64,000 nucleotides of DNA from Branchiostoma belcheri (GCF_001625305.1 NW_017804021.1:2525710-2589709); one strand, 5' to 3'. Positions 19,383 to 28,987 are shown, numbered from the stretch's first letter. A program made the numbers and translations. The notes: generated by a model from the sequence alone, not told the origin.

Positions 19383-19830
19383 TAGGGTCAAATGGAGCCC
19401 TACTTTCCGCTCTAAAATCAAACGCGGCAGCATAGTATGATAGGGTCAGTCGCTACATCTGCATTTCCATCACAGGCGGTCAGGTTTCCGCTCATCCCCT
19501 GTCGCATTTCTGTCATAAGGTCAAACACAGCCTGTCACGGGGTCAACCGGGGTCGTCTGAAGGTCAGGCGCTGCCCTATTTCCGTTTTTCCCGAGGCCGT
19601 GGATTCATCTGTAACACGAGGCGCGGCGGCCATGCCGGGTTCGTTCTAAAGCCGTGACCTCCAGGCCAAACGGACGCACTTTTCCGTTCTAAGGTCAAAC
19701 GCAGCTTAAAATGCCGCCCGGAGGTCAGACACTGCCACAGTTCTATTCCTCAAATGTAGCCAAACATCCGCCCGAAGGTCAACCTTGTAGCAATTTCGCC
19801 CCAAGGTCAAATCCAGCAGCCCCGCTTACG
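19383..19830 (+). repeat. degenerate repeat carrying many AGGTCA half-sites
   Basis: About every 30-60 bases an AGGTCA or GGGTCA half-site appears: AAGGTCAAACACAGCC, GAAGGTCAGGCGCTGCC, TAAGGTCAAACGCAGC, GGAGGTCAGACACTGCC, GAAGGTCAACC and CAAGGTCAAATCCAGC. The shared downstream CNCNGC suggests a decayed minisatellite. AGGTCA is the half-site of nuclear receptors, and TCAAGGTCA-like extensions suit monomer-binding receptors. Confidence 0.55.
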
Positions 19831-19989
19831 CCCAATTAGCCGCCGTACGGAGGAAACGGGCGGTCAGGCGGAGGGCGGGGGTAATTGGACGGCAGGGGAG
19901 GGGGGGGTCACTTCGCTGCTCGGCCTCACAGGTACAATTAACGCTGCAGGAGGGCAAACATGGGTCGTATTGGCCCATGGGGGGGGGGG

Positions 19990-20349
19990 TATCCAGAACC
20001 GTGTCTATGTAGTTCTATGCCTGAATGGGTTAGGGTTAGGATGAGGCACGGTTCTGGATAGTCTCTATTGTACCCAGAACCGTGCCTATCTAGTTCTATG
20101 CCTGAATGGGTCAGGGTTTGGATCAGGCACGGTTCTGGATAGTCTCTATTGTATCCAGACCAGTGCATGTCTAGTTCTATGCCTGAATGGGTTAGGATCA
20201 GGCACGGTTCTGGATAGTCTCTATTGTACCCAGAACCGTGTCTGTCTAGTTCTATGCCTGAATGGGTTAGGGTTAGGATCAGGCACGGTTCTAAATAGCC
20301 TTTATTGTATTGTTTCAAGCCGATCTAGTTCTTTGTCTGAATGGGTTAG
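19990..20349 (+). repeat. GAACC-hairpin element, locus 11, four units
   Basis: Four units in one direction directly after a G10 run. Loops are intact near 20029 and 20260, altered (GGGTCAGGGTTTGG) near 20108 and shortened near 20190. Arms are near perfect. A fifth, decayed piece ends near 20349. The tail module is absent. Confidence 0.92.
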
Positions 20350-20860
20350 AAACTATTTTCAAGTTAGAACTTTGCGATGCATGCACATAACCTGTAGATG
20401 GATATTGGGAGGGAAAGAGGGGGGTGGAGAGATCTAGAGAGGGAGAGAGTATATATATGATTTTTAGATTCGACACTTAGATGAATAAACATACTATTAG
20501 GTAACAGTTACAGTAACATGACAGGTTTCTGTCGTTGATAAAGCCAGCTAAAGTTGATATCAGCCTCACCAGTACCAGATAGCATCACTGAGTTCTTAGT
20601 TGTCAAAAGAGACACACAGAGAGACAAGATAAAGATAATTTATACAGACGAGAGAAGAACTGATACAGTACGGGGGATGGAGAGATAGAAGGTAGATTCG
20701 GCAGCAGTGACTGTGAAACTTTGATGTAGTTCAAAACTTCATCTACTGTACGGGTAGATTCTCGTGATTGATAGATCACCAACTTGTCTTGTTTGTATTC
20801 ATTTTTCTTTTACCCACCTTGTAACTTTACTGTCGTGAATTCGCCAATCTTGGTCCTTTT
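20350..20860. other. unannotated AT-rich stretch
   Basis: Purine-rich beginning (GGGAGGGAAAGAGGGG), then AT-rich DNA with no recognised family. The last 30 bases, GTCGTGAATTCGCCAATCTTGG, are a duplicate of 21570-21595 (see the SINE at 20862). Confidence 0.5.
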
Positions 20861-20861
20861 T

Positions 20862-21103
20862 TTATATTCCAACATGTAATCACCAGACGTGGTGACGACA
20901 CACTCAAGTTTTTTCAACGTATATTAATGCCGCCACCAACACAGGGGACAAATACATGACAATACTCATTTACACCTGAGCGAAGTGAGGAAAGTCGTGT
21001 AACGGGCCTTTCCCAAGGGCACAAGATCGGTGGCATGTCAGGACTCGAACCCGGAACCTCTTGATTCCGAGTCGAGCACTCTTGCCGCTACGCCACACGA
21101 CCA
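20862..21103 (-). mobile_element. tRNA-derived SINE, full-length copy
   Basis: On the minus strand GTCGTGTGGCGTAGCGGCAA (A box) and GGTTCCGGGTTCGAGTCC (B box) form a tRNA-like head of about 75 bases. The body follows (CTTTCCTCACTTCGCTCAGG, GGTGGCGGCATTAATA), and the element ends at TGTTGGAATATAAA. An unoccupied copy of the flanks is present at about 21570-21625. Confidence 0.92.
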
Positions 21104-21168
21104 CACGATGTTGGCACTTCATGCCGGGCTGCCTGTATGTGCTTTTGGTTTTGCCGAATACTCAATGC

Positions 21169-21297
21169 ATATCTGTATCTGTATTGCCGCCCTTCGGCGT
21201 AACACACCAGCTTCGCAGGCACGCGGCGCGGCGGCAGCTAGCTATATCACACCAAACGACTTGTTACACCCAATCTTTTCACATTTAATTGCAGGAG
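21169..21297 (+). repeat. dispersed repeat BB, copy 1
   Basis: ATATCTGTATCTGTAT, CCGCCCTTCGGCGTAACACA, CCAGCTTCGCAGGCACGCGG and GGCGGCAGC, then ATCACACCAAACGACTTGTT. Further copies lie at 27312-27400 (inverted) and 58197-58425 (with an inverted second end). Class unclear; the inverted ends in copy 3 favour a DNA transposon derivative. Confidence 0.75.
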
Positions 21298-21299
21298 TT

Positions 21300-21400
21300 G
21301 TTTGAAGCTTTCTAGTGATGATGCCCCAACTGTGCTTGGTAGCAACGAGTTCCAATCTACAATAGTTCTGGGGAAATACGATATGCGAATAAATAAAAAA
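21300..21400 (-). pseudogene. LINE reverse-transcriptase C-terminal relic
   Basis: The minus strand, in a frame shifted from the open one, reads FPRTIVDWNSLLPSTVGASS followed by LESFKQ. This is the CR1/Jockey-type polyprotein terminus, as at 19.1 kb. Only about 30 residues remain. Confidence 0.85.
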
Positions 21401-21410
21401 AAAACAATAA

Positions 21411-21529
21411 CTTTTCAAGGAGGCGGGGGAGGCCAGAAGATCCACACAAGTCTCGACCTAGTCTCTTTGTTTTCGCGAGATGTACAGTTGACATCGAAAA
21501 TTTGGAGGTACGTGTTTCTACCTTTCAAA
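21411..21529. mobile_element. TTTGAAAGGTAGAAACACG MITE, left-truncated
   Basis: GGCCAGAAGATCCACACAAG and TCTCGACCTAGTCTC match the copy at 13152-13338. The right end ACGTGTTTCTACCTTTCAAA is complete, but the left terminus is reduced to TTTTCAAGG. It directly abuts the LINE relic. Confidence 0.82.
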
Positions 21530-21793
21530 AGAGTCACTGATTGAGGAATATGCTACTAACTAATAAATTTTAAGTCGTGAATTCGCCCATCTTGGCCCAG
21601 CATACCGGGCTGTCTGTATGTGCGTGACGACAAATCGGCAAGGACACCAGATTAGTCGCAGCGCAACCATCAGTCAAGCCGCTGACATCCCCAACAAATC
21701 ATCGTTACTTCAGCTTCAGTGGACAGATCAGCAAACAGGAATCATCTCTGGTTCTCGGAAGAGTAGACTACTAGTGACTCTGGCACGCACGAT

Positions 21794-22017
21794 TAGCCTC
21801 TACCAGGCTTGGGGAGGCGGCTGAAAATAGTAGAAATCGGCCAAATAGAGAGATAAGCATGCCAGGGGAGTTTGTCCGTTGAGAGAACATTTCGCCGCAC
21901 CCCAAAAAGAAATGTTNNNNNNNNNNNNNNNNNNNNACAAACTCCCCGGCATGCTTATCTCTCTATTTGGCCGATTTCTACTATTTTCAGCCGCCTCCCC
22001 AAGCCTGGTAGAGGCTA
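21794..22017. mobile_element. family A foldback MITE containing the assembly gap
   Basis: TAGCCTCTACCAGGCTTGGG to TGGTAGAGGCTA with arms of about 75 bases. The flanks ACGCACGAT (21785-21793) and ACGCATGAT (22018-22026) agree in 8 of 9 positions, giving a 9-bp target duplication. The 20 N (21917-21936) fall in the loop. Confidence 0.93.
21917..21936. other. assembly gap (20 N)
   Basis: Twenty undetermined bases between GAAATGTT and ACAAACTCCCCGGC, inside the loop of a MITE that can fold on itself. The true length is unknown. Confidence 0.99.
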
Positions 22018-22358
22018 ACGCATGATAGCACACTCCACCCAAGCATATCTTCATATGTGTGGAAATTTCTCACAAAGATGCATCTCTGTACCCTCTTTTC
22101 TGCTAATTCCATTGTCTAAACCTCTAATATACCGCATTTTATCGTGCTGTCCTGCTCAACATTTCTACTATTGCTACAGACGGCCGTTAGTAGATGATCT
22201 GATCAGAGCAGAGGAATAATCTCTTGTTCTTGGAAGAGTAGCGACTGTGGCACGCACGATAATATAGCACACTTCACCCAAGCTTGCCCAAAATAGGTGG
22301 TAACTCTCATCTGCTTATGTGTGGAAATTCTTCTACTAGGGAATTCTTTAACAAGTCT

Positions 22359-22900
22359 ACCACTTTGTGTTGTTCTATCTTCCTTACTCATATGTGACCA
22401 ATAAAAAAACAACACATTTCCTCAGACGGGTGACAAATCACCGTGCTATATCCCTGACAGGCCCCAGATTTGTCAGTGTCTGGTCCTATCTGCTTCATAC
22501 ATATGGCTATGTATAAATACAGGTGACCTACAATAATCTGTAGCAAGTCTGTCATCTGTCTTCAATATATTTCCAACATCGTTGCTCTTAAGCTTGTTGT
22601 GTTACATATGAATTATTATAATCTGTATTTTCTTTATATTGGATTAGTTTTTGTTGATTTATTCATTATGTGTAAGAGGTAGCGTTAAAAAAAGCCTTAG
22701 TTATTTGACTGCGCTACCACTTTGTATGGTAACAGTTGTACTATCTTCCTTGATGTGTGACCAATAAAAAAATATTTCGTGTGTAATATTCCCTGACAGG
22801 CCCCAGATTTGTCAGTGTCTGGTCCTATCTACATCATACATGGCTACCTACAACTACATATGACCTACAATAATCTATGGCAGGTCTGTCATTTGTAACT
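22359..22900. repeat. two-unit tandem duplication, about 356 bp
   Basis: TACCACTTTGT, CCAATAAAAAAA, CCCTGACAGGCCCCAGATTT, GTCAGTGTCTGGTCCTATCT and GACCTACAATAATCT occur from 22359 and again from 22715. There is no preserved frame. Confidence 0.85.
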
Positions 22901-22905
22901 GTGTC

Positions 22906-23740
22906 AGATTTTCCAAGTCTGTCGCCTCACACTCAGCTATGAGCGGCCAGAAGGCATCTATAGTGTCTAAGACTCAGACTTTTTTACGGTAGATGCTTGT
23001 TTTTGCTACCCAATTTACTAGCACAAAGGAAAATGGGGATAGAGAATATTGTGTGCATCATGTAGGAACAATATGAAACAAAATGTACCTGTCTTATAAC
23101 GGAAAGGCTGTACGTTAGATCATTCTTGACTTTGTCAATATTAGCCTGCTTTAAAACAGTTTGCAAAACTTACTGAATGTGAATACCAACTCAAAGTCAG
23201 AGTTTGGAAATCTGCATACAACGTGGGTTCATTTATAAAGATTTCAAAGATTCCAGAGAAACAGATTTGATGTTACATCGATACGGACAACTTCTACTTC
23301 TATGTCTAGTACAATAAGGAAGCGCTTGGAGCGATTTTAGCTAATCAGAACTCACGAGAAACGACTGTTTTTTTATCAGTGTGATTGGAGTGTGATTAGT
23401 ACATGGAGAGTTTAGAACACGATGAATGGTAAATATTAATGCCGTTATGATAGGCGTTTTTGTCAGAATATATTCTGATAGGAATCATCATTACAATTCA
23501 GAGTTATGGGTGTCTTTCTTCACGAAGTCTTATCAAGCTATTTGATCTAGTACAATATAAAACAGTGAAGGCAATGCGGAGAATAGGTGTGATAATATTG
23601 CAATACGCATTAACTGCATACTAACGGTATCTAGGTATCTTGGAACAAGTACTAGTAGTTGTTAAACGTTTCTAGGAACAAATGTGAGCTAAAATCACAG
23701 TTCAGCAAGTTGTGTATTATATGTTAGATTTTGCATTTGA
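22906..23740. other. unannotated AT-rich stretch
   Basis: AT-rich with no recognised family, only short frames, and no inverted ends. A TAGTACAATA phrase occurs twice (about 23308 and 23550) but without extended similarity. Confidence 0.45.
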
Positions 23741-23744
23741 TAAG

Positions 23745-24195
23745 CAAGCTTTAACTTACCATAGAGGTACAAATGTACGAAGTGTTGTGAAATGCTCTCG
23801 TTTGATAAAACTGTTTAACAATGTGGGGCCCGACATCAGCTCACTTGCCAGGGCTTCCACTTTATTGCACTGTATTGTTTGCAATTTAGATAAATAAATA
23901 AATAAACTGTTTAGCTTTTTTGCCGTCCAAAGCTGATGAGTTTTAATAAGTCGCGGTTTAGTTCGTTGGGAGTTAAATGTGCACATTTGCCGGCCTAACT
24001 TACCATAAATGTACAAATTAACTCACAGTTGTAAAATGCTCACGTTTTTACCGTCCAAAGCCGAGTTTAACTCACAGTTCAGTTAGCTGGGTGTTAGTAC
24101 TGTTAGATGTTCATGTTTGCTAAGCCGGCCTGACTTACCATAGATGTACAAATGAGGTACAAACGTACCCAGTGTTGTGAAACGCCCGTGTTTGC
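23745..24195. repeat. imperfect tandem repeat, about 130-240 bp spacing, three units
   Basis: CTTACCATAGAGGTACAAAT then GTTGTGAAATGCTC appears near 23755, 24000 and 24137. TTTNCCGTCCAAAGC plus GCCGGCCTNACTTACC repeats between them. A short (AAAT)n run lies at 23890. Confidence 0.7.
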
Positions 24196-24351
24196 TAATC
24201 TGCCGAGTCCCCCCGTTTCTAAGCCGGTTATCTTCGCTCCTGACCCGGGGTCAAAAATCCGCGGCGAATCCAATCTTCGCGGCTGCTTGAGTTCGAGATC
24301 GGGTCTGTTTCCGTCTCAGCGAGTTTCTGCTCACTACGTACACGTGATGGA

Positions 24352-24734
24352 GGAAATTTCTAGCCTCTACCAGGCTCCGCGGATCGCTGGAAAAATAGCA
24401 GAAATTGGCCGAAATAAAGGGGATACTACTGTATAGCCGGCCAGAGAGGAGTTTTCGACCGAGATCGGGTCTGGTTTCGACTCAACGAGTTTTTGTTCAC
24501 CCGAGTTACGTACGCGTCATGACGGCAATTCTCTAGCCTCTACCAGGCACCACGGATCGCGGGAAAAATAGCAGAAATTCCCCAAATGAAAGGGAATAGT
24601 ATACCAGGGGAGATAGCCGGCCAGGTAGGGTACATTTTGCGACCCACTCTGGCCGGCTAACTCGGCTTTATTTTGGCCAAATTCTACTATTTTTTCCAGC
24701 GATCCGCAGTGCCTGGTAGAGGCTAGGGAATTTC
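24352..24734. mobile_element. family A MITE with duplicated left end
   Basis: Left ends TAGCCTCTACCAGGC occur at 24361 and 24534; a single right end TGGTAGAGGCTA stops at 24725. The outermost flanks GGAAATTTC (24352-24360) and GGGAATTTC (24726-24734) match in 8 of 9 positions. The segment between the two left ends is a tandem duplication that includes the flank (GAGATCGGGTCTG, CAACGAGTTT). So one insertion was followed by duplication of its left part. Confidence 0.88.
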
Positions 24735-24887
24735 CACTCTCCAAGCAGAGGTTTGGGTTTTGGTCTATTTTCGACGTGTTTTGGGGCGTTTTTATCGAAT
24801 TTTCTGTTTGTACAGGTATCTTTCTTTGGCCACCCAAATGTCGTGCAAAATTTGATACTGCCATATAGCCAATTTGATACTGTCCTA

Positions 24888-25012
24888 TCTTGAAAGTTCA
24901 TCTGTGTTGGTAGACGTCATTTTGTCACAGAAGCGGTGGATTGCTCATTCCTTGACAAAGACTGGAGTTGTACAGTCGAAAATTTGGGTAAGTCAAATTT
25001 CCTGGAAAAGTG
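24888..25012 (+). repeat. dispersed repeat AA, copy 1
   Basis: AAAGTTCATCTGTGTTGGTA, GACGTCATTTTGTCACAG, CATTCCTTGACAAAGACTGG and ACAGTCGAAAATTTGGGTAA. Related copies are at about 25938-25990, 28988-29092 and 59724-59800. It could be a retroposed 3' region; the class is unknown. Confidence 0.7.
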
Positions 25013-25437
25013 TTGGAAATTACAGTTTAAACTCACGGCACAATGATACTGTCCTGTAGCCAACAAAAGATCTGCTGTAAGATTAGGGTAATTTCAGGGT
25101 CTTATATTCACAGCATCTCACTACAGTATTCGGGAGTTCTGTAGACGTTATTGGGGTGTTAAGTCAGGGTCAGGTGCAGGGGCGAACATCCGGAATCAGG
25201 CGGGATGACGAAAAAGCTCAAACGGAAGCCTGGCAGCGCTCATAGAACATTCAAACTCTTAGACTGCTGGATGCAAATTCGGAAATCGTAAGCATCGCAA
25301 CATTTCGTCATTTCGCTTTTAACGCAAATATTAGCTTATCTTAAAACGCCCTGATGTAAACGTGCTCAAGTAAGCTAAAGATATGAAAATATGGATACGG
25401 TAAGTGTATTCGGCCTACGGCCCTTTCCTAACGTCTT

Positions 25438-25500
25438 TCATGATCCTAACCCTAACCCATTCAGGCATAGAAGAAAACATAGGCACAGTTCTCGACACAT
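25438..25500 (-). repeat. GAACC-hairpin single unit fragment
   Basis: GATCCTAACCCTAACCCATT and CAGGCATAGAA are followed by ATAGGCACAGTTCTCGAC. The outer left arm is missing. Confidence 0.85.
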
Positions 25501-25789
25501 TTAAGCATGCAAACAGTGCACCCCCTTCCCCTGATTTCATAAGAAGTGTTTAGTGTTTAAAAACCAGCCGATATCCTCCATCCTTAATGTGTTATACCAG
25601 CCCTAAGCCTTCCGTAGGTTTGAGGATTGGGACGTTCATTACCGACAGTCCTGTTCCCATTAGACGCTTTTAACCGCAAACCCTGCTTAACTGCCGTAAT
25701 TATGATGAGCGCTGCGTTTGTCTGTGAACGGTTACATGCCTGCATGTACAACTACTGACGTTAGGAGGTTTGGGTTTGAATGTTAAGTT

Positions 25790-25881
25790 GGGGTCGTGTG
25801 GCGTAGCGGCAGAGTGCTCGACTCGGAACCAAGAGGTCCCGGGTTCGAGTCCTGACATGCCGCCGATCTTGTGCCCTTGGT
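25790..25881 (+). mobile_element. tRNA-derived SINE, head only
   Basis: GGGTCGTGTGGCGTAGCGGC (A box) and GGTCCCGGGTTCGAGTCCTG (B box), then GCCGATCTTGTGCCCTTGG. It ends after about 90 bases, so the 3' body is missing. Confidence 0.9.
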
Positions 25882-26126
25882 TTAAATCAACATTTCGAAC
25901 CTAAACATCCTGGATACTTTCCACAGCATTTGGGTCAGATAGCTGAGGAAGACTGAGTGATTCAGTCGAAAATACCTGGTGAGTCAAATTTTGAGTTGGA
26001 GAAAAGTTTAAGTTTTTCATAATGTAATTTACCAACTCAGATGAACTTTCATGCTGATCCTGGATACTGCCTGGGCAATTGGATACTGTATTGCAGCCAC
26101 AGAGGGAATATGCTTTGAGACTAGTT

Positions 26127-26441
26127 GCCACTACCTCTGAAACGTCTGGTAGCACGTTGGAAGTAAGGACATTGAACCCCAACCTACAGTGTTGAACTCC
26201 AGTTCTGAGAAAATGATGTTGACCCGTAAGACGTGACTACTGTGGACCTTGAACTAGCTTAAAGGACACTCAATATGAAATAAGGACATAAACAAGACAC
26301 GTGGTTTGGTACATTTTGCAAGCCACTACCTTTGAAAAGTCCTGTAGCACGTTGGAAGTACGGGCGTCGAACCCGAACCTACAATGTTGAACTCCAGTTC
26401 TGAGAAAATGATGTTGACCTGTAAGACGTGACTACTGTGCA
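26127..26441. repeat. two-unit duplication, 195 bp offset
   Basis: GCCACTACCTNTGAAA, TAGCACGTTGGAAGTA, TTGAACTCCAGTTCTGAGAA and AATGATGTTGACC recur from 26127 and 26322. A 93-codon minus-strand frame at 25901-26182 overlaps the first unit and has no recognisable motif. Confidence 0.8.
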
Positions 26442-26459
26442 GGCTGAGTTCGGCAGGCG

Positions 26460-26589
26460 GTCAGGAGGTAGCCTGGTTACCAAACCTATTATAGCTCCCG
26501 AGTCCTACAGCCTCTCCGCAATACTATTTGCGGAGAGGATGTAGGACTCGGGAGCTATGATAGGTTTGGTAACCAGGCTAGTCAGGAGG
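26460..26589. mobile_element. family F near-perfect palindrome with 9-bp target duplication
   Basis: The element 26469-26580 is a 112-bp palindrome. TAGCCTGGTTACCAAACCTA and GGAGCTATGATAGG pair with their complements almost without mismatch around a very short loop near 26521. GTCAGGAGG stands on both sides (26460-26468 and 26581-26589), a perfect 9-bp duplication. No coding capacity. Confidence 0.95.
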
Positions 26590-26728
26590 TACCAGTTGCA
26601 GCCTGAGCGGTAATAACCTGTGGGTCGGCGCTATTAGCAGCTGCCAGATGGCCTCATAACAAGCGACAAATTACTTCTAGTTACACCGTGTTTGGGCGAG
26701 TTCAATATCAGTATCACAACAAGGCAAA

Positions 26729-26803
26729 AACCCATCCAGGCACAGAACTAGATAAGCACAGTTCTGGATACGATAGAGACTATCCAGAACCGTGCCTGAT
26801 CCT
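26729..26803 (-). repeat. GAACC-hairpin element, fragment, locus 13
   Basis: ACCCATCCAGGCACAGAACT, then AAGCACAGTTCTGGATACGA and ACTATCCAGAACCGTGCC. It is cut within the loop on both sides. A short GAGAGAGACACACACAC microsatellite follows to about 26835. Confidence 0.85.
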
Positions 26804-26914
26804 GAGAGAGAGACACACACACATACTACACACAAAACAATACCAACACTCGGACAACAAACCTACGAGTCCTGGACGAAATCTATGCACATGACGTGAG
26901 TACGAAACGCACAC

Positions 26915-26950
26915 AGGCTTAGTCAGGCTTAGTCAGGCTTAGTCAGGATC
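26915..26950 (+). repeat. 10-bp tandem repeat
   Basis: GCTTAGTCAG is repeated three times, followed by a partial copy. It is too short for further interpretation. Confidence 0.8.
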
Positions 26951-27311
26951 AGACCCGATTCACAGCCCGGGTTCTAATGGGTAAAACACGTCACGTCTAT
27001 GTAGTGTCGCGTGAGATTAAACATAATCTACTGCACATTTATTCACGAAGCCACTATACATAGGCCTTAATGTCAGTACGGGAGAGACCACAGTGTTGTA
27101 ATGTTTAATTTACAGATTCTTTGCTCGTTTTGATGCCGTTAAATTTTCAATTGCGGGCTGTGACCAACAGTCGACAATGGTTTAAAAGACATCCGTTTTC
27201 GTAACAAAACAACTGGATTTCGCTGGACACATGCGCTATCATTAAATAGCTCCAAACAATGTCTAGAGTTAGACGTTGAAGGGTCTGGCACAACATGTCG
27301 ATCGGTATAAG

Positions 27312-27400
27312 GTAGCTATCTGCCGCCGCGCCGCGTGCCTGCGAAGCTGGTGTGTTACGGGTTAACCGGTTATACAGAAACAGACATTCTCAAGAATGTC
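27312..27400 (-). repeat. dispersed repeat BB, copy 2
   Basis: The inverted form of 21169-21297: GCTATCTGCCGCCGCGCCGC, GTGCCTGCGAAGCTGGTGTG and TTATACAGAAACAGA. Confidence 0.75.
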
Positions 27401-27584
27401 GTCAGTTATTTGTAATCCTACGCTCGTATGTGATCACAACATGTATTGTGAATAAGAGAAAATACCATGATGTGTTTTATATAGGGTTGGGACGGTATTG
27501 AACACAGAGCGCACGGCACAGTTTCAGCTATCTGCGTTCTGCTTACCCGACTGTACTCTATAACTCCTACATGCACGCAGAGAT

Positions 27585-27918
27585 ATGATTAAAACAGACA
27601 ACTGCAGCACTTGTGGAGTCCGGCATCAAAAATTCATGACTCGCTCGCGAGCGTCTAGTAAAGAGTGGAGGCCGGGCAAGGACGAGCAAAATGTAACTGT
27701 TGGAAATTGCGTGTATGGAGAGTTGAGGTTACAAGCCATCAAAGCACAGGCCTTCTTACCATTACTAAGAAACGAGAACAAGCGGAAGTTACTTAGTTAG
27801 ACTTGCTTGACAATATATTATGTAACGTTATCTGTATCCCATCCTCTTGTTGTGACCTGTATTTAACCCAGTGGGTATGTGTGTACAATAAAGGTCTTCG
27901 TTCATTCATTGACGCCCT
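27585..27918 (+). pseudogene. possible LINE 3' end
   Basis: A 71-codon frame ends at 27800. After it come GTATCCCATCCTCTTGTTGT, CCTGTATTTAACCCAGTGGG, TACAATAAAGG and CTTCGTTCATTCATTGA. A short 3' region with an AATAAA signal followed by ATTC-type repeats fits the end of a CR1-like LINE. I do not recognise the protein part. Confidence 0.45.
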
Positions 27919-28074
27919 AACAAAGGGAAAATCGTCATTCTTATATATATTATTGATATACAATTTTATACTGTTACTAAATCTTATTTTCTCTCATTTT
28001 TTTCGCATGTCAGCTTGAGTAAAATGGCCGCTGTCGGCTGCTCCAGAACTCGGGTTAACAGGTCACGTTCGAAA

Positions 28075-28185
28075 ACATGGCGGTGGAATTGGAGGTGACG
28101 TATGGTGCATATAAACCCGCACACGGAGTGACGTCAACGCGGCGCAATCTGCAGAAACAACTCCGCTCAGTCCATTAGTGGATTA
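28075..28185 (+). promoter_or_regulatory. promoter-like segment with TATA box and TGACGTCA
   Basis: AAACATGGCGGTGG (YY1-like), GGAGGTGACGTATGG, CATATAAACC (TATA-like near 28112) and GAGTGACGTCAACG (CRE-like near 28131) occur within 60 bases, followed by CTCCGCTCAGTCCATT. These are plausible core-promoter motifs, but no exon follows and a repeat begins at 28193. Confidence 0.3.
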
Positions 28186-28192
28186 TAACTCA

Positions 28193-28512
28193 GGCCTGGG
28201 GAAGAATTGTTGTGTTTCCTGTTTCCCGACCGACCGTAGAAAAACTGCCAACCCTAGCCTTTTTTTGGGGTGGATCCCTGCAAGGGACATAAATTTTTCG
28301 AGCTGATTGATCTTCATGATAAAACCTGAGTGATAAAACGTTGTACAATCAGTTTTCCAACACTGACATTGAAAATATAAGTGTCCTAATGCAAGGTTTA
28401 CTTTATTAAATTGTTACAATTAATTGTATAAGTTGGATTACCAAAATCCCTACCTACCGACCCTAAATTTTTTTTCAGGACTGAAACAGGAAACACAACA
28501 TTTTCATAGGCC
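28193..28512. mobile_element. element J MITE, copy 1
   Basis: GGCCTGGGGAAGAATTGTTG and its counterpart CATTTTCATAGGCC at the right end, with TGTGTTTCCTGTTTC pairing GAAACAGGAAACACA. The interior has GATAAAACGTTGTACAATCA and CCTACCTACCGACCCTAA. Related copies lie at 30180-30452 and 46631-47092, with a solo left end near 13999. The GGCC termini resemble family D, but flanking duplications do not agree. Confidence 0.8.
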
Positions 28513-28732
28513 TTAGACCGAACCAAGGGCGAGCCAGTGAGGGTCGTAAGGGGGATGTGCGCGTGTGCTTGGGTGTAGAAAAACATTAGAAATGTAAATT
28601 TTGACCGCCCCCCTCCCACCCCTACATCCGGGATCGTTCCGAACGTGCGACAGGGAGGGGAGATAAGGGTTCTGACGTCATCTGTGACGTCATTGGCGCG
28701 CTGTTCATGTTTTTACAAGCCACTCCGTGTAC

Positions 28733-28946
28733 GCAGTACAATAGCCTCTACCAGTCTTCGGGAGGCGGCTGGAAGGAGTAGAAATTGGCCAAATAGAGAG
28801 ATAACATGCAGGGGCAGTTGGTGTGCTTGAGAATACAGTTTGCCGCATGTTCTAGTGGACCAACTCCCCGGCATGTTATCTCTCTATTTGGCCAATTTCT
28901 ACTCTTCCAGCCACCTCCTGAAGCCTGGTAGAGGCTAGCAGTACAA
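28733..28946. mobile_element. family A foldback MITE with perfect 9-bp target duplication
   Basis: The element 28742-28937 runs TAGCCTCTACCAGTCTTCGG to CCTGGTAGAGGCTA, with inner arms TAGAGAGATAACATGC and CGGCATGTTATCTCTCTA. GCAGTACAA occurs on both sides (28733-28741 and 28938-28946). This is the cleanest copy of the family. The loop is GTTTGCCGCATG-like. Confidence 0.96.
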
Positions 28947-28987
28947 CGTTCGGAGCGGGTCGTAACACTTTGCCAACACTCAAGCTT

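Noticed and set aside
20862-21103. Functional tRNA genes at SINE heads (also 25790, 42705, 55183 and 55631)
   Set aside because: The tRNA-like heads lack complete acceptor pairing and continue into a shared body with target duplications, so they are SINEs.
25901-26182. 93-codon minus-strand frame as an exon
   Set aside because: Composition looks protein-like, but it overlaps a local duplication whose second copy is not open, and no motif is recognisable.
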